A stretch of DNA of 64,000 nt. It comes from Pseudomonas alcaliphila JAB1 (GTDB lineage Bacteria; Pseudomonadota; Gammaproteobacteria; Pseudomonadales; Pseudomonadaceae). Both the position numbers and the translations under genes were made by a program. Position 1 is the stretch's first letter, and every line of letters starts with the position of its first letter. This document shows positions 1-13,062 of the stretch, piece after piece. Location: the NCBI RefSeq assembly GCF_001941865.1, contig NZ_CP016162.1, positions 4,587,501 to 4,651,500 on the forward strand. The letters are read 5' to 3'. The notes beneath the pieces are model-generated. The model was not told the DNA's origin and did no database searches. It worked only from the letters and a program-made list of their open reading frames with translations.

Positions 1-1705
1 TGATATCCCAGAGGATGCCGTCCCACACCACCCGGCCATTGCCCAGCGGACGCGCGGTGGTACGAATGTCCGCCCACAGCACCTCCTGCTCGGCGGTGAG
101 GATGCGCCCCTGCCAGTACCAGTCGCTTTCGCCTTCCAGCGCCAGCGTCTGGCTGTTCAGATAGCTGTTCAGATCCTGCGGATGTACCAGGCTGCGGATG
201 CCGCGCTCCTCACGCTGCAGCTCCTGCGCCGGCCAGCCGACCATCTCCTGGCTGGCCTCGCTGATGTAGGCAAAGTTGACCACCGCTCCCGGCCCGGCGC
301 GCTCCAGGCGGAACACCAGGCCGGGCACGTTGCCGGCGATGCCCTTGAAGCGCGCCTCGCTCTCCTCCAATGCCGCACGAGCGCGACGGCGTTCGGTGAC
401 GTCGCTGAGAAACACCACCAGGTACTCGGCCTGGCGATAGCGTAGGAAACTCAGCGATACGTCAGCCGGCATGCGGCTGCCATCGGCGCGCAGGCAGTCG
501 ACCTCAAAGCTGGGTGAACCCTCGTCCTGCTCGCGCACGCGCTTCCACAGGTTGAGCCAGCGGTCCATATGCAGGCCGGGTTCCAACTGACTCAATGGCT
601 TGTCCACCAGCTCACCGGGGGCGTAGCCGAGCATGCGCTCGGCAGCGCGGTTGGCGTAGCGCAGGTGGCTGTCCCAGTTGACCCAGAGAATGCCCACCGT
701 GCTGTGGTCGATGGAGAACTGGCTCAGGCGCAATGCCTCGGCGGCCTGCTGGTGACGATCCAGCTCGCCACGCGCGCCCAGCAGCCCGCGCTCGAGCAAA
801 CGCGTTTGCTGTCGTTGCCGATAAAGCGCGGTTGCCCCCAGCATCAGCAGCAGGCCGAAAAATAGCGCGAGCGTCTTCCAGAAGCCGACGAAATCGGTGG
901 ACTGTGGATAGCGCAAAGGCATCCAGGTTTCGCGCAACTCCTCCAGTTCGCGAGCCGGCAGCGCCTTCAGGGTCTGATCGACGATGCCGGACAACAGCGC
1001 TTGATCGCGGCGCGTGGCCAGGCGCAGGAGCTGCGGCAAACCGATGTCGCCAACGATGCTCAGGCTGGAGAAACGTGATTCGCGCAGCAGCAGGCTGAGG
1101 CTCGCCTCGTCCAGCACCGCGTAACTGACCTCCTGATTCAGCACCAGCAACAGCGCCGAACGCTCCGAAGGCGTCGCCCGCAGACGCAGGTTGGTATGAG
1201 TGCGCTCCAGGTATTCGGCAGCCTGGCTCGGCGAGCGCAGGGCCACCATCTGCTCCAGCGGCAACTGGTCGAGATCCACCGCACCATTGCCGCTGCGCTC
1301 GCCGACCACCAGATGCGGTACTCGCAGGTAAGGCATGGAGTAATGCCAGATGCGCAGGCCAGCCGGCGTCTGCTGCAGGCCTGGCGCCAGATCCACCTCG
1401 CCCGCGCTGGCGGCCCGTTCCAGGGCCTCCAGATTCGGATACAGGCGCCAGTCAGGCGCGACGCCCATGCCTTCGAGCAGACGCTGCATCAGTTCGACAT
1501 TGGCGCCCGTCAGCTGCCGGTTCTGGCCACGCAGAACCCAAGGCGCCTGCTGGATCAGGCCCACGCGCAGCACGGGATGCTCCTTGAGCCAGGCGCGCTG
1601 CTCGGCATCGAAAGCCGGGCGCAATGGCATGCGCGCGCTCTCGGCCCAGGCGGTAGACATAGCCAGCATCAGCAGGAGGGCGAGGGAACAAAGAAGGGAA
1701 TTCAT
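1..1705 (-). CDS. Periplasmic-binding/PAS membrane sensor, C-terminus beyond window
   Basis: This reading frame is open from an ATG at 1705 down to base 1, about 568 codons, so the gene is cut by the window edge. It begins with a signal peptide (MNSLLCSLALLLML), then a type 3 solute-binding domain at about residues 20-250, one membrane segment near 270-290, and two PAS domains near 323-440 and 450-560. This is the layout of BvgS-like sensors, in which a periplasmic binding domain senses a ligand and the cytoplasmic PAS region passes the signal on. The output domain (histidine kinase or GGDEF/EAL) is not visible, so the signalling type cannot be decided. A second gene of the same front-end design lies at 26890-30624. 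It is divergent from the DUF3530 gene. Confidence 0.88.
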   Translation of the reverse strand, partial: MNSLLCSLALLLMLAMSTAWAESARMPLRPAFDAEQRAWLKEHPVLRVGLIQQAPWVLRGQNRQLTGANVELMQRLLEGMGVAPDWRLYPNLEALERAASAGEVDLAPGLQQTPAGLRIWHYSMPYLRVPHLVVGERSGNGAVDLDQLPLEQMVALRSPSQAAEYLERTHTNLRLRATPSERSALLLVLNQEVSYAVLDEASLSLLLRESRFSSLSIVGDIGLPQLLRLATRRDQALLSGIVDQTLKALPARELEELRETWMPLRYPQSTDFVGFWKTLALFFGLLLMLGATALYRQRQQTRLLERGLLGARGELDRHQQAAEALRLSQFSIDHSTVGILWVNWDSHLRYANRAAERMLGYAPGELVDKPLSQLEPGLHMDRWLNLWKRVREQDEGSPSFEVDCLRADGSRMPADVSLSFLRYRQAEYLVVFLSDVTERRRARAALEESEARFKGIAGNVPGLVFRLERAGPGAVVNFAYISEASQEMVGWPAQELQREERGIRSLVHPQDLNSYLNSQTLALEGESDWYWQGRILTAEQEVLWADIRTTARPLGNGRVVWDGILWDI

Positions 1706-1818
1706 GCACGGCGAATCCGCTGACGCGATCCCCTACCTTACTCCAGTCTTGTGCCAATCGCCTGACAAAAGCGGAGCCCGGCATTAGGCTCTGTAGCAGA
1801 CGATCAGGAGCCTCATCG

Positions 1819-2808
1819 ATGCGCCTTCACTCACTAGCACTGCTTGGTTTCTGCCTGCTCTCCTGTCCCGCGGCCTGGGCCGAGGAGCCGGCCGAGGATG
1901 CGCCGGCTGATAGCGCCGACGCCCCCGCGGCGAGCGAACGTCCGCTGTTGCCCGAACGCAGCGTCAGCGAGGCGCAGACGCTGGAGCACCGTCTGGACAA
2001 ACGTGAACAGCAGATGCTGCAGGCCGGCGCCGAAAGTTTTCTCGCCCTGTGGCTGCCAGGCAACGTCGGCGAGCCCAGTGGTGCGGTGATTCTGCTGCCC
2101 GGTGATGTGGAAAACGCCGACGGCGCCGCCGCGATCGGCCCGCTGCGGCGCAAGCTACCCGACGCCGGCTGGCACAGCCTGAGCCTGACGCTGCCGGACC
2201 CGGACGGTGACCCGCTGCCACTGCGCACTGCCGCCACTGCAACAGCGGCACCGCAAAGCGATACCACAACTACCGAGAGCGCTCCTGCCGTCGAGAGCGC
2301 GCCCGACGCGACCGTAGACGAGGCTGCACAACCAGCCGACGGCGGCACGATCAGCCCAGAGCAACGGCGTCAGGCGCATGTCGAGCGGGTGATGGCCCGC
2401 ATCGATGCCGCCATCGCCTTCGCCAACCAGCAGCAGGCCAGGGAAATCGTCCTCCTCGGTCATGGCAGTGGCGCCTACTGGGCTGCGCGCTACCTGAGCG
2501 AGCGCCAGCCGGACGACGTGCAGAATCTGCTGATGGTGGCAGCCGAACTACCTGCCGGCTTCGCGCCACCACTGGATGAGATGGTCGCGCAGCTGGGCGT
2601 GGCCACCGGCGACTTCTTCTACAAGGATCAAGCCACCGAGCGCATGGCTGCGTTGAAACGCCTGCAGGCGAGCAAGCGAGCCAAGCTGCCCACTTACATA
2701 CAGGTATCGATGAAAGCCCTGCCGGGTAACCTGGATGTTCAGCAAGAGCAGCTTTACCGCCGTCTACGTGGCTGGTTGACGCAGCATATTCGCACCGCAG
2801 GCAGCTAG
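1819..2808 (+). CDS. DUF3530 family exported alpha/beta-hydrolase-like protein
   Basis: The 329-residue protein starts with a clear signal peptide (MRLHSLALLGFCLLSCPAAWA), so it is exported. A low-complexity stretch rich in Ala, Thr and Asp lies near residues 140-180. The segment around IVLLGHGSGAYWAARYL has the G-H-G-S-G shape of an alpha/beta-hydrolase nucleophile elbow, which is typical of DUF3530. Its substrate is unknown. It lies in the usual Pseudomonas position beside djlA, murU and amgK, convergent with djlA. The ATG at 1819 is the only start that leaves a complete signal peptide. Family assignment is from memory of Pseudomonas gene order and the motif. Confidence 0.8.
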   Translation: MRLHSLALLGFCLLSCPAAWAEEPAEDAPADSADAPAASERPLLPERSVSEAQTLEHRLDKREQQMLQAGAESFLALWLPGNVGEPSGAVILLPGDVENADGAAAIGPLRRKLPDAGWHSLSLTLPDPDGDPLPLRTAATATAAPQSDTTTTESAPAVESAPDATVDEAAQPADGGTISPEQRRQAHVERVMARIDAAIAFANQQQAREIVLLGHGSGAYWAARYLSERQPDDVQNLLMVAAELPAGFAPPLDEMVAQLGVATGDFFYKDQATERMAALKRLQASKRAKLPTYIQVSMKALPGNLDVQQEQLYRRLRGWLTQHIRTAGS

Positions 2809-2829
2809 CAGTCCGTTGAAAACTACCTG

Positions 2830-3591
2830 CTAGCGAATGCCTCGGCGCTGGCGAATCAGCGTATAGGCCTGATGCAGTTGGCGCGTGGTGTCGGTGGCTT
2901 CACGAATGCGCTCAGGCGAGGCGCCGGAGCCGGCCAGTTTGTCCGGGTGATGGCGGCTGAGCAGGCGCCGGTAGGCGCGCTTGATCTGCTCAGGCTCGCT
3001 GCCTTCATTCACACCCAACAGGCGCAACGCCTCCTGGTAACTGCCGCCAGCCGGTGCCGGCTGCTGACTGCGACGCGGCGCGTATTCCTCGCCCAGGCTA
3101 TCGAGCCGGGTGCTGTCCCAGCCAAGCCACTTGCCCCAGAGCAGAATCAGCTCATGCTCACTGGCCGATACCCGTCCATCGACCCAGGCCATGCGCCAGC
3201 AGGCCCGCAGCATGGCATCGGCGCGCTCACGCTGACGCTGCAGCGGCGCACGCAGGTTGTCACGCCCGGTCTTGCCACGGGCGAAAGCCTCGATGGCACG
3301 TCGCTGAGCCGCAGCGTCCAACCCCAGCCTTTGCATTTCCGAGCGCGCCTGCTGGATATGGCTCTGCACCACCCGGCCATCGCTCTTGGCCAGCCTGCCC
3401 AACATCAGAAACAGCAGTTCGTCATCCGACGGCGCCGCACGACCGCCCAGACGCTCACGCAGATTGTCCCAGCCATGCAGGCGTAGACGACGGTCCAGCA
3501 CCTGCCCGAGCAGACCGCCCAGCAGAGCACCAGGGATGCTGGCCAGGGCGAGCCCGGCCGCTGCCCCGAGCATGGTGGCCGGCCACAACAC
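2830..3591 (-). CDS. djlA: DjlA-type co-chaperone, TerB plus C-terminal J domain
   Basis: The 253-residue protein has a hydrophobic, glycine-rich N-terminal segment (AAAGLALASIPGALLGGLLG) that can anchor it in the inner membrane. A TerB-like helical domain follows in the middle, and a C-terminal J domain carries the HPD motif (LLSRHHPDKLAG), which stimulates DnaK ATPase activity. This matches the DjlA architecture. The chosen start is a GTG at 3591 that directly abuts the stop codon of murU. An ATG six codons in (3573) is possible but would clip the membrane segment. Translational coupling with murU is likely. Confidence 0.88.
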   Translation of the reverse strand: MLWPATMLGAAAGLALASIPGALLGGLLGQVLDRRLRLHGWDNLRERLGGRAAPSDDELLFLMLGRLAKSDGRVVQSHIQQARSEMQRLGLDAAAQRRAIEAFARGKTGRDNLRAPLQRQRERADAMLRACWRMAWVDGRVSASEHELILLWGKWLGWDSTRLDSLGEEYAPRRSQQPAPAGGSYQEALRLLGVNEGSEPEQIKRAYRRLLSRHHPDKLAGSGASPERIREATDTTRQLHQAYTLIRQRRGIR

Positions 3592-5285
<1,694 letters not shown>

Positions 5286-5409
5286 CAAGGGGTCTCCGAC
5301 GGCGCTAGCCGTTGCGCGGGTCATGCTTTATTATCCAGCATCTTTTTCAGCCCATCGAGAGGCGTGCGGCCCCTGGGCCGATAGCGCGCAGGAAGCCCGG
5401 ACTAACAAG

Positions 5410-8181
5410 ATGGCAGTAAAATACCCCGCGTTCCGCAAGAAATTCCCGCTGCTGGTCACCGGCAGCCTCCTGGCCTTACAGCCCGCGTTCAGCCTACAGT
5501 CCTTTGCCGCCGAGCAATACGATTGCCAGGCGTCGCCCACGGGCGGCTGGGCCTGCGCGCCGAAATCAGCGGCCAGCGCCCTGCCTCCGCGCCCGGTGCA
5601 CAGCCGTGATGCTGTCAGCACCGGTGGTGCCAGCAGCGAGGCGGTAGCCAAGCAGGATGCCGCCCCGGTGCTGGTCACCGAGAGCAAGGGCCGCGCCCTC
5701 GCCTCGCGCAGCCCCGATTACAGTCACTTGGACTGGGTCCCGCGCGATAAGTTGACTGCCGCGCAACTGGCCGAGGCCGGTCCTTACTGTGCAGGTGCCT
5801 ACGTCGAGCCGCTGCGCCCGGGCATGGATGACACCACGCCGCTGGACGAGTCGCCGATGTACGTTTCCGCCAAAGCCTCGCGCTTCGAGCAGGAAAAGCA
5901 GATCGCCACCCTCGCCGGTGACGTCGTCCTGCGCCAGTCCGGCATGCAAGTCGAGGCCGACGAAGCCAGCCTGCACCAGACGGAAAACCGTGGCGAGCTG
6001 GTCGGCAACGTACGCCTGCGCGACAAGGGCATGCTGGTGGTCGGCGACCGCGCCGAACTGCAACTGGATAACGGCGAAGCGCGTATCGACAACGCCGAAT
6101 ACGTGATGCATCAGGCTCACGTGCGCGGCAGCGCGCTCTACGCCAAGCGCGAAGAGACCGCGATCATCCGCCTCAAGGATGGCACCTATACCCGTTGCGA
6201 ACCGGGCGACAATGCCTGGCACCTGAAGGGCAACAACGTCACCCTGAACCCGGCGACCGGCTTCGGCACCGCGACCAACGTGACGCTGCGGGTCAAGGAC
6301 ATTCCGGTGTTCTACACCCCGTACATCTACTTCCCGATCGACGACCGTCGCCAGTCCGGCTTCCTGCCGCCGAGCATCGGCACGTCGAGCAGCAACGGCT
6401 TCTCGCTGCAAACGCCGTACTACTTCAACCTGGCGCCGAACTACGACGCCACGCTGTACCCGACCTACATGGCCAAACGCGGCCTGCTGATGGAAGGTGA
6501 GTTCCGCTACCTGACCGAGAGCAGTGAAGGTCAGGTCGGCGGCGCATGGCTGAATGACGACGAAGACGAGCGCAAGCTGCAGTCCGAGTACGAAGATCAG
6601 CGCTGGATGTACAGCTGGCAGCACAAGCAGGGGCTGAACTCGCGCCTGCTCGCCGAAGTCGACTACACCGACATCAGCGACCCCTACTACTTCCAGGATC
6701 TCGATACCGATCTGGGTATCGACAAGCAAACCTACGTCGACCAGCGCGGCACGCTGACCTATCGCGGTGACAGCTATACCGCACGTCTGAACGTGCATGC
6801 ATACGAACTGGCCAACATCACCGATGTGACGCCGTATGACCGTCTGCCGCAGATCACCCTGGATGGCAAGCTGCCGTTCAATCCGGGTGGCCTGGACTTC
6901 ACCTATGGCACCGAGTATGTGAAGTTCGATCGCAACCTGCGCTCTGGCTTCTTCACCGACAAGGACGGCGTAACCGGTCGCCCGCAAGATCGCTGGTATG
7001 ACGAACGACTGGTGGGTCTCGCCAGAGCTGACGGTGAACGCCTGCACCTCGAACCGGGTGTCAGCCTGCCGCTGGACTGGTCGTGGGGCTACATCAAGCC
7101 ACAGGTCAAATACCTGCAGACCAACTACGACCTCAGCCTGGATCAACGGGGCAAGGATTCCTTGCTGGCCGAGCAGAATTACAAGGGAACCCAAAGCCGT
7201 GGCGTTGGCCTGTTCAGCGTAGACAGCGGCCTGTACTTCGACCGCAACACCCAGCTGTTCGGCAAGGATTTCCGTCAGACCTTGGAGCCGCGTGCGTTCT
7301 ACCTCTACGTGCCGGAAGAAGACCAGACCGATATCCCGGTGTTCGACACGGGCGAGCCGACGTTCAGCTACGCCTCGCTGTGGCGTGAGAATCGCTTCAG
7401 CGGCAAGGATCGCATCGGCGACGAGAACAAGCTGTCGCTGGGCGTGACCAGCCGCTGGATCGAGTCGAACGGCTTCGAACGTCAGCGCTTCAGCATCGGC
7501 CAGGCCTTCTACTTCGAAGACCGCAAGGTGCAGATGCCAGGCATCGACTACCGCGCACGCCAGGAGGCCACCGCCGACGTCTCGCCTTATGCGCTGGAGT
7601 ACCTGTATCGCTTCAACCGCGACTGGCGCTTCGCCTCGACCTTCAACTGGGATCCGGACCAGCACGCCACCCGCTCGGGCAGCGCGATGTTCCATTACCA
7701 GCCGGAAGCCAATCCGAATAAAGTCGTCAACTTCGGCTATCGCTATCGTAACGACACCGTGCGCTATGACCGCGACAGCGGTACCTGGACCACCAATCCG
7801 GACTACGGTACCCCTGGCAGCCCCAACTACATCAAGAACTACTACAAGATCGACCAGCATGACTTCTCCGTCATCTGGCCGCTGGCTCCGCAGTGGAGCC
7901 TGATCTCGCGTTGGCAGTACGACTATGGCCGCAACCGTACCCTCGAAGCCTTCGGTGGTTTCGAATACGACAGCTGCTGCTGGAAGCTGCGCCTGATTAA
8001 CCGCTACTGGATCGATTACGACGAAGTCAGCCTCGACCCATCGCGCAACGACGAGCCGGACCGCGGCATCTTCCTGCAGATCGTCCTCAAGGGTCTCGGC
8101 GGCGTTGTTGGCAACAAGGTGGAAACTTTCCTCGACCAAGGCATTCAAGGTTACCGTGAACGTGAAGACCAAGCTTTCTGA
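5410..8181 (+). CDS. lptD: LPS-assembly outer-membrane protein LptD
   Basis: LptD is the outer-membrane barrel that, with LptE, inserts lipopolysaccharide into the outer leaflet. The 923-residue protein starts at the ATG at 5410 ([12 protein letters not shown]) with a signal peptide. An OstA/LptA-like periplasmic domain spans roughly residues 150-260, followed by a large beta-barrel rich in aromatic strands. Cysteines needed for its disulfides are visible: two near the mature N-terminus (YDCQAS and WACAPK) and an adjacent pair near the C-terminus ([10 protein letters not shown]). The frame is open upstream to 5176, but that part overlaps the amgK coding region and lacks a signal peptide at its start. 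The 3' end overlaps surA. Confidence 0.95.
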   Translation: MAVKYPAFRKKFPLLVTGSLLALQPAFSLQSFAAEQYDCQASPTGGWACAPKSAASALPPRPVHSRDAVSTGGASSEAVAKQDAAPVLVTESKGRALASRSPDYSHLDWVPRDKLTAAQLAEAGPYCAGAYVEPLRPGMDDTTPLDESPMYVSAKASRFEQEKQIATLAGDVVLRQSGMQVEADEASLHQTENRGELVGNVRLRDKGMLVVGDRAELQLDNGEARIDNAEYVMHQAHVRGSALYAKREETAIIRLKDGTYTRCEPGDNAWHLKGNNVTLNPATGFGTATNVTLRVKDIPVFYTPYIYFPIDDRRQSGFLPPSIGTSSSNGFSLQTPYYFNLAPNYDATLYPTYMAKRGLLMEGEFRYLTESSEGQVGGAWLNDDEDERKLQSEYEDQRWMYSWQHKQGLNSRLLAEVDYTDISDPYYFQDLDTDLGIDKQTYVDQRGTLTYRGDSYTARLNVHAYELANITDVTPYDRLPQITLDGKLPFNPGGLDFTYGTEYVKFDRNLRSGFFTDKDGVTGRPQDRWYDERLVGLARADGERLHLEPGVSLPLDWSWGYIKPQVKYLQTNYDLSLDQRGKDSLLAEQNYKGTQSRGVGLFSVDSGLYFDRNTQLFGKDFRQTLEPRAFYLYVPEEDQTDIPVFDTGEPTFSYASLWRENRFSGKDRIGDENKLSLGVTSRWIESNGFERQRFSIGQAFYFEDRKVQMPGIDYRARQEATADVSPYALEYLYRFNRDWRFASTFNWDPDQHATRSGSAMFHYQPEANPNKVVNFGYRYRNDTVRYDRDSGTWTTNPDYGTPGSPNYIKNYYKIDQHDFSVIWPLAPQWSLISRWQYDYGRNRTLEAFGGFEYDSCCWKLRLINRYWIDYDEVSLDPSRNDEPDRGIFLQIVLKGLGGVVGNKVETFLDQGIQGYREREDQAF

Positions 8182-9454
8182 TCGCCTGCGCCCCCTGCTA
8201 TTGGGCGCAGCACTGCTGGCGGCAACGGCTCAGGCCCAGGTTCGCCCACTGGATCGCGTCGTGGCCATCGTCGACAACGACGTGGTCATGCAGAGCCAGC
8301 TCGACGCTCGCCTGCGTGAAGTGCAACAGACCATCGACAAGCGCGGTGGCGCCCTGCCTCCGGAGAATGTACTCAGCCAGCAGGTGCTCGAACGCCTGAT
8401 CATCGAGAACATCCAGCTGCAGATCGGCGAGCGCTCCGGCATTCGTATCACCGACGAAGAGCTGAACCAGGCCATGGGCACCATCGCCCAGCGCAACGGC
8501 ATGAGCCTGGAGCAGTTCCGCGAAGCGCTGGCTCGTGATGGCCTGTCCTATGCCGATGCCCGTGATCAGGTGCGTCGCGAGATGATCATCAGCCGTGTGC
8601 GTCAGCGCCGCGTGGCCGAACGCATCCAGGTCACCGACCAGGAAGTGCAGAACTTCCTCGCCTCCGACCTGGGCAAGATGCAGCTGTCGGAAGAGTTCCG
8701 TCTGGCCAATATCCTGATTCCGGTTTCCGAGGGTGCGTCCTCCAGCGAAATCCAGACGGCCGACCGTCAGGCGCAGGAGGTTTATCAGCAACTGCAGCAA
8801 GGCGCGGACTTCGCCCAACTGGCTGTTTCTCGCTCTGCCAGCGAGAACGCCCTGGAAGGCGGTGAAATGGGCTGGCGCAAAGCGGGTCAGCTGCCTCCGC
8901 CGTTCGATAACATGATCAGCCAACTGAACCCGGGCGAGGTTACCGAGCCGGTGCGTACGCCGGGCGGTTTCATCATCCTCAAGCTGATCGAGAAGCGCGG
9001 CGGCGAAACCCAGGTGCGCGACGAAGTACACGTGCGTCACATCCTGATCAAGCCCAGCGAGATTCGCAGCGAAGAAGAAACCCGTCGCCTGGTCGAGCGC
9101 CTGTATCAGCGCATCGTCGATGGTGAAGACTTCGCCGAGCTGGCGAAGAGCTTCTCCGAGGACCCGGGCTCTGCACTCAACGGCGGCGACCTGAACTGGA
9201 TCGACCCGAACGCACTGGTCCCCGAATTCCGCGAGGTGATGAACAACACCCCCAGCGGCGAGCTGTCCAAGCCGTTCAAAAGCCCTTACGGCTGGCACGT
9301 GCTGGAAGTCATGGGCCGTCGCGCAACTGACAGCAGCGCGCAGTTCCGCGAGCAACAAGCCGTCAACGTGCTGCGCAACCGCAAGTACGATGAGGAACTG
9401 CAGGCCTGGCTGCGCCAGATCCGCGACGAAGCCTACGTCGAGACCAAGTTGTAA
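8162..9454 (+). CDS. surA: Periplasmic chaperone and peptidyl-prolyl isomerase SurA
   Basis: SurA escorts unfolded outer-membrane proteins, including LptD, across the periplasm. The 430-residue protein starts at a GTG at 8162, giving a classic short signal peptide ending TAQAQ. An upstream TTG start at 8105 would add residues before the signal sequence. After the N-terminal chaperone region come two parvulin domains, one from about [13 protein letters not shown] and the other from [13 protein letters not shown]. The coding start overlaps the end of lptD by 20 bp, so the two are co-translated. A strong terminator-like hairpin follows at 9472-9498. Confidence 0.93.
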   Translation: MKTKLSDRLRPLLLGAALLAATAQAQVRPLDRVVAIVDNDVVMQSQLDARLREVQQTIDKRGGALPPENVLSQQVLERLIIENIQLQIGERSGIRITDEELNQAMGTIAQRNGMSLEQFREALARDGLSYADARDQVRREMIISRVRQRRVAERIQVTDQEVQNFLASDLGKMQLSEEFRLANILIPVSEGASSSEIQTADRQAQEVYQQLQQGADFAQLAVSRSASENALEGGEMGWRKAGQLPPPFDNMISQLNPGEVTEPVRTPGGFIILKLIEKRGGETQVRDEVHVRHILIKPSEIRSEEETRRLVERLYQRIVDGEDFAELAKSFSEDPGSALNGGDLNWIDPNALVPEFREVMNNTPSGELSKPFKSPYGWHVLEVMGRRATDSSAQFREQQAVNVLRNRKYDEELQAWLRQIRDEAYVETKL

Positions 9455-9471
9455 CAGCGTTATCGCGTACT

Positions 9472-9498
9472 AAAGCCCGGTCCTGTGCCGGGCTTTTT
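9472..9498 (+). terminator. Rho-independent terminator after surA
   Basis: The arms AAAGCCCGG and CCGGGCTTT flank a seven-base loop and run into a T tract. It separates lptD-surA from pdxA, although read-through is common in this cluster. Confidence 0.8.
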
Positions 9499-9553
9499 CG
9501 TTATTGGCCCGACAGCGTAAACTGACGCCCCCGCGCCCACACAGAGAGCGACC

Positions 9554-10549
9554 ATGACTGCGCAGCAATGCTTTGCCCTCACCCCAGGCGAGCCCGCCGG
9601 CATCGGACCCGATCTCTGCCTGCTGCTGGCCCAACAGGCCCAGCCTGCGCCACTGGTCGCCATCGCCAGTCGCGAGCTACTGGCAGAGCGCGCAGAGCAA
9701 TTGGGGCTGACTATCGAGTTGCTGACCGTCGGCCCTCAGCAATGGCCAGACAAGCCCGCAGCAGCGGGCGCTCTTTATGTCTGGGATACGCCGCTGGCAG
9801 CTCCCGCAACCCCAGGCAAACTGACACCCGCCAACGCCGCCTACGTGCTGGAAACCCTCACTCGCGCAGGCCAGGGCTGCATGAACGGCACCTTTGCCGG
9901 CATGATCACTGCCCCCGTGCATAAAGGTGTGATCAATGAAGCGGGCATTGCCTTCTCCGGCCACACCGAGTTTCTCGCCGAGCTGACCCACACCGAGCAG
10001 GTGGTGATGATGCTGGCAACCCGCGGCTTACGTGTGGCGCTGGTCACCACCCATTTGCCCCTGAAGGAAGTTGCAGCCGCTATCACAGCCGAGCGCCTGG
10101 AACGCGTCACCCGCATCCTGCATACAGATCTGCAAGGTAAATTCGGTATCGCCCAGCCGCGCATTCTGGTCTGTGGGCTCAACCCGCACGCCGGCGAGGG
10201 CGGCCATCTGGGTCGCGAGGAAATCGAGATCATCGAGCCGACGCTGGACCGTCTGCGCACGGAAGGCATGAACCTGATCGGCCCGCTGCCTGCCGACACC
10301 CTGTTCACTCCCAAGTATCTCGAACATGCCGATGCGGTATTGGCCATGTACCACGACCAGGGCCTGCCGGTGCTCAAGTTCAAGGGCTTCGGCGCCGCGC
10401 TGAATGTCACCCTTGGCCTGCCGATCATCCGCACCTCGGTGGATCATGGCACCGCGCTGGACCTGGCCGGCACTGGCAAGGTCGACATCGGCAGCCTGCA
10501 GGTGGCGCTGGAGACCGCCTACCAGATGGCCGCCAGCCGCCAGGAATGA
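9554..10549 (+). CDS. pdxA: 4-hydroxythreonine-4-phosphate dehydrogenase
   Basis: PdxA carries out the NAD-dependent oxidation of 4-phosphohydroxy-L-threonine in DXP-dependent pyridoxal phosphate synthesis. The 331-residue protein has the expected metal-binding histidines in the segments [25 protein letters not shown] and [13 protein letters not shown], and the C-terminal [15 protein letters not shown] loop. Length matches the family. It lies between surA and rsmA, as in other gammaproteobacteria. Confidence 0.94.
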   Translation: MTAQQCFALTPGEPAGIGPDLCLLLAQQAQPAPLVAIASRELLAERAEQLGLTIELLTVGPQQWPDKPAAAGALYVWDTPLAAPATPGKLTPANAAYVLETLTRAGQGCMNGTFAGMITAPVHKGVINEAGIAFSGHTEFLAELTHTEQVVMMLATRGLRVALVTTHLPLKEVAAAITAERLERVTRILHTDLQGKFGIAQPRILVCGLNPHAGEGGHLGREEIEIIEPTLDRLRTEGMNLIGPLPADTLFTPKYLEHADAVLAMYHDQGLPVLKFKGFGAALNVTLGLPIIRTSVDHGTALDLAGTGKVDIGSLQVALETAYQMAASRQE

Positions 10550-10662
10550 ACCACTGAGACCACGGCCCGCGCCCGCGGCGCCATTCGCTGGTAGACTGTG
10601 CGACTTTCTTTTTTGCATCCAGCCTCGAGCAAAACGCCTCGAGGCGCTGCGCGGAGCCGCAC

Positions 10663-11472
10663 ATGTCCGAATACCAACACCGCGCGCGCAAGCGCTTCGG
10701 CCAGAACTTCCTGCATGATGCCGGGGTGATCGACCGTATCCTGCGCGCCATTCGCGCCAAGGAAGACGAACGCCTGCTGGAAATCGGCCCAGGACAGGGT
10801 GCCATTACCGAGGGCTTGCTCGGCAGCGGTGCGCAGCTCGACGTGATCGAACTCGACCTCGACCTGATCCCCATCCTGCAAGGCAAGTTCGGCGACAATC
10901 CGCGCTTTCGCCTGAATCAGGGCGACGCGCTGAAATTCGACTTCGCCCGCCTCGAAGCGGCGCCACGCAGCCTGCGCGTGGTCGGCAACCTGCCCTACAA
11001 CATCTCCACGCCGCTGATTTTCCATCTGCTGGACAACGCGCCACTGATTCGCGACATGCACTTCATGCTGCAGAAGGAAGTGGTCGAGCGCATGGCCGCC
11101 GGCCCGGGCGGTGGCGATTGGGGACGGCTGTCGATCATGGTGCAATACCACTGCCGCGTAGAGCATCTGTTCAACGTTGGCCCCGGGGCCTTCAACCCGC
11201 CACCCAAGGTCGACTCGGCCATCGTCCGCCTGGTGCCGCATGAAACCCTGCCGCACCCGGCCAAGGACCATCGCCTGCTCGAACGCGTCGTGCGTGAAGC
11301 CTTCAACCAGCGCCGCAAGACCCTGCGCAACACGCTCAAGAAATTGCTGCCCGCCGATGCCATCGAAGCGGCAGGCGTCGACGGCAGCCTGCGCCCCGAG
11401 CAGCTGGATCTGGCCGCCTTCGTCCGCCTGGCCGACCAGCTGGCCCTGCAGCCTTCGGCCGAGCAGGACTAA
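10663..11472 (+). CDS. rsmA: 16S rRNA dimethyladenosine transferase RsmA/KsgA
   Basis: This enzyme uses S-adenosylmethionine to dimethylate two adjacent adenines in helix 45 of 16S rRNA during late 30S assembly. Loss gives kasugamycin resistance. The 269-residue protein shows FGQNFLHD at the N-terminus, the SAM-binding [14 protein letters not shown] loop and the catalytic [10 protein letters not shown] motif. It starts at the ATG at 10663, about 110 bp after pdxA, and is followed after 29 bp by apaG. Confidence 0.95.
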   Translation: MSEYQHRARKRFGQNFLHDAGVIDRILRAIRAKEDERLLEIGPGQGAITEGLLGSGAQLDVIELDLDLIPILQGKFGDNPRFRLNQGDALKFDFARLEAAPRSLRVVGNLPYNISTPLIFHLLDNAPLIRDMHFMLQKEVVERMAAGPGGGDWGRLSIMVQYHCRVEHLFNVGPGAFNPPPKVDSAIVRLVPHETLPHPAKDHRLLERVVREAFNQRRKTLRNTLKKLLPADAIEAAGVDGSLRPEQLDLAAFVRLADQLALQPSAEQD

Positions 11473-11501
11473 ACTGCAATCACGCTCAACGGATCATGCG
11501 C

Positions 11502-11882
11502 ATGTCCGACCCTCGTTATCAGATCGACGTCAGTGTCACCACCCGCTACCTGGCTGCGCAGTCGCAGCCGGAGCAGAACCGCTACGCCTTCTCCTACACC
11601 GTGACCATCGTCAATAACGGTGAGCTACCGGCCCAGCTGCTGTCGCGTCACTGGCTCATCACCGACGGCGACGGACGTGTACAGGAAGTACGCGGCGCCG
11701 GGGTGATCGGCCAGCAGCCGCATATCGCTCCCGGCGCCAGCCACACCTACAGCAGCGGCACGGTAATGACCACGCAGGTCGGCACCATGCAGGGCAGCTA
11801 CCAGATGCTCGCCGAGGACGGCAAACGCTTCGACGCGACTATCGCGCCCTTCCGCCTGGCTGTACCGGGAGCCCTTCACTGA
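11502..11882 (+). CDS. apaG: ApaG protein (DUF525)
   Basis: ApaG is a small immunoglobulin-like fold protein of unclear biochemical role, linked to CorD-type phenotypes. The 126-residue form starts at the second of two in-frame ATGs ([12 protein letters not shown]), which matches family length. The first ATG at 11496 would add two residues. The family's GxGxxG-like stretch is present around [15 protein letters not shown]. The TGA stop overlaps the apaH ATG (TGATG), so the two are translationally coupled. Confidence 0.92.
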   Translation: MSDPRYQIDVSVTTRYLAAQSQPEQNRYAFSYTVTIVNNGELPAQLLSRHWLITDGDGRVQEVRGAGVIGQQPHIAPGASHTYSSGTVMTTQVGTMQGSYQMLAEDGKRFDATIAPFRLAVPGALH

Positions 11883-12700
11883 TGGCGGTGTATGCCGTCG
11901 GCGACCTGCAGGGTTGCCTCAAACCGCTCAAGTGCCTGCTCGAGCAAGTGTCCTTCGATCCCGCGCAAGACCAGCTATGGCTGGTCGGTGATCTGGTCAA
12001 CCGCGGCCCGCAGTCGCTGGAAACCCTGCGTTTTCTCTACTCCATTCGCCATGCGATCACCTGTGTGCTGGGCAACCATGACCTGCACCTGCTGGCCGCA
12101 GCGCACAACATAGAGCGTCTGAAGAAGGGCGATACCCTGCGCGAGATTCTCGATGCGCCGGACCGCAACGATCTGCTCGATTGGCTGCGCATGCAGAAGC
12201 TGGTGCATCACGACGCCGAACGCAAGGTGACCCTGGTACATGCCGGCATCCCGCCGCAATGGACGCTGAGCAAGGCGCTGCGCCGCGCCGCCGAGGTCGA
12301 AGAGGCGCTGCGTGACGATGCCCGTCTGCCGCTGTTTCTCGACGGCATGTACGGCAACGAGCCGGCCAAATGGAACAAGGAACTGCACGGTGTGACCCGC
12401 CTGCGGGTGATCACCAACTATTTCACCCGCATGCGCTTCTGCAAGGCCGACGGCACCTTGGACCTGAAAAGCAAGGAAGGCGTCGGCAGCGCACCACCCG
12501 GTTTCGCCCCCTGGTTCAGCCACCCACAGCGAAAGATGCGCGGTGAGAAGATCATCTTCGGTCACTGGGCAGCGCTGGAAGGCAACTGCACGGAACCCGG
12601 CCTCTACGCGCTGGATACCGGCTGCGTCTGGGGCGGTGCGATGACCCTGCTCGACGTCGACAGCGGAGCACTGCACCGCTGCACCTGCCCCAAGGAATAA
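11882..12700 (+). CDS. apaH: Symmetrical diadenosine tetraphosphatase
   Basis: ApaH hydrolyses Ap4A to two ADP and also removes Np4 caps from RNA. The 272-residue protein carries the calcineurin-like metallophosphatase motifs [25 protein letters not shown] and a downstream LVHAGIPP. Its start overlaps the apaG stop. glpE follows 32 bp later and may share the transcript. Confidence 0.95.
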   Translation: MAVYAVGDLQGCLKPLKCLLEQVSFDPAQDQLWLVGDLVNRGPQSLETLRFLYSIRHAITCVLGNHDLHLLAAAHNIERLKKGDTLREILDAPDRNDLLDWLRMQKLVHHDAERKVTLVHAGIPPQWTLSKALRRAAEVEEALRDDARLPLFLDGMYGNEPAKWNKELHGVTRLRVITNYFTRMRFCKADGTLDLKSKEGVGSAPPGFAPWFSHPQRKMRGEKIIFGHWAALEGNCTEPGLYALDTGCVWGGAMTLLDVDSGALHRCTCPKE

Positions 12701-12732
12701 TCCCGCCTCCCATCCGGTAAAGGTTTCCGAAC

Positions 12733-13062
12733 ATGAGCGAATTCAAGCGTATTTCCCCACAACAGGCGCAGGAGCTGCGCACCCAGGGCGCCGTCGTGGT
12801 CGACATTCGCGACCCGCAGAGCTTCGCCAATGGCCATATCAGCGGCTCGCGTCATCTGGACAACCACTCGCTGCATGATTTCATCAGCCACGCCGACCTC
12901 GACGCGCCATTGATCGTCTCCTGCTACCACGGCAACTCCAGCCAGGGCGCCGCAGCCTACCTGGTCGGCCAGGGTTTCTCCGAGGTGTACAGTCTCGACG
13001 GCGGTTTCGAGCTGTGGCGCGCCACCTACCCAAGCGAGACCGCGCAAAGTTCCGAAGAATAA
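12733..13062 (+). CDS. glpE: Thiosulfate sulfurtransferase (single-domain rhodanese)
   Basis: This 109-residue single-domain rhodanese has the active-site loop [10 protein letters not shown], whose cysteine carries the persulfide. GlpE transfers sulfane sulfur from thiosulfate to cyanide or thioredoxin in the cytoplasm. In Pseudomonas it sits after apaH rather than in a glp regulon, as here. The N-terminal [15 protein letters not shown] segment is also characteristic. Confidence 0.92.
   Translation: MSEFKRISPQQAQELRTQGAVVVDIRDPQSFANGHISGSRHLDNHSLHDFISHADLDAPLIVSCYHGNSSQGAAAYLVGQGFSEVYSLDGGFELWRATYPSETAQSSEE

Noticed and set aside
5566..8172. An 868-codon open frame antisense to lptD
   Set aside because: High-GC codon bias leaves the opposite strand open; the product has no recognisable domain and lptD is certain.
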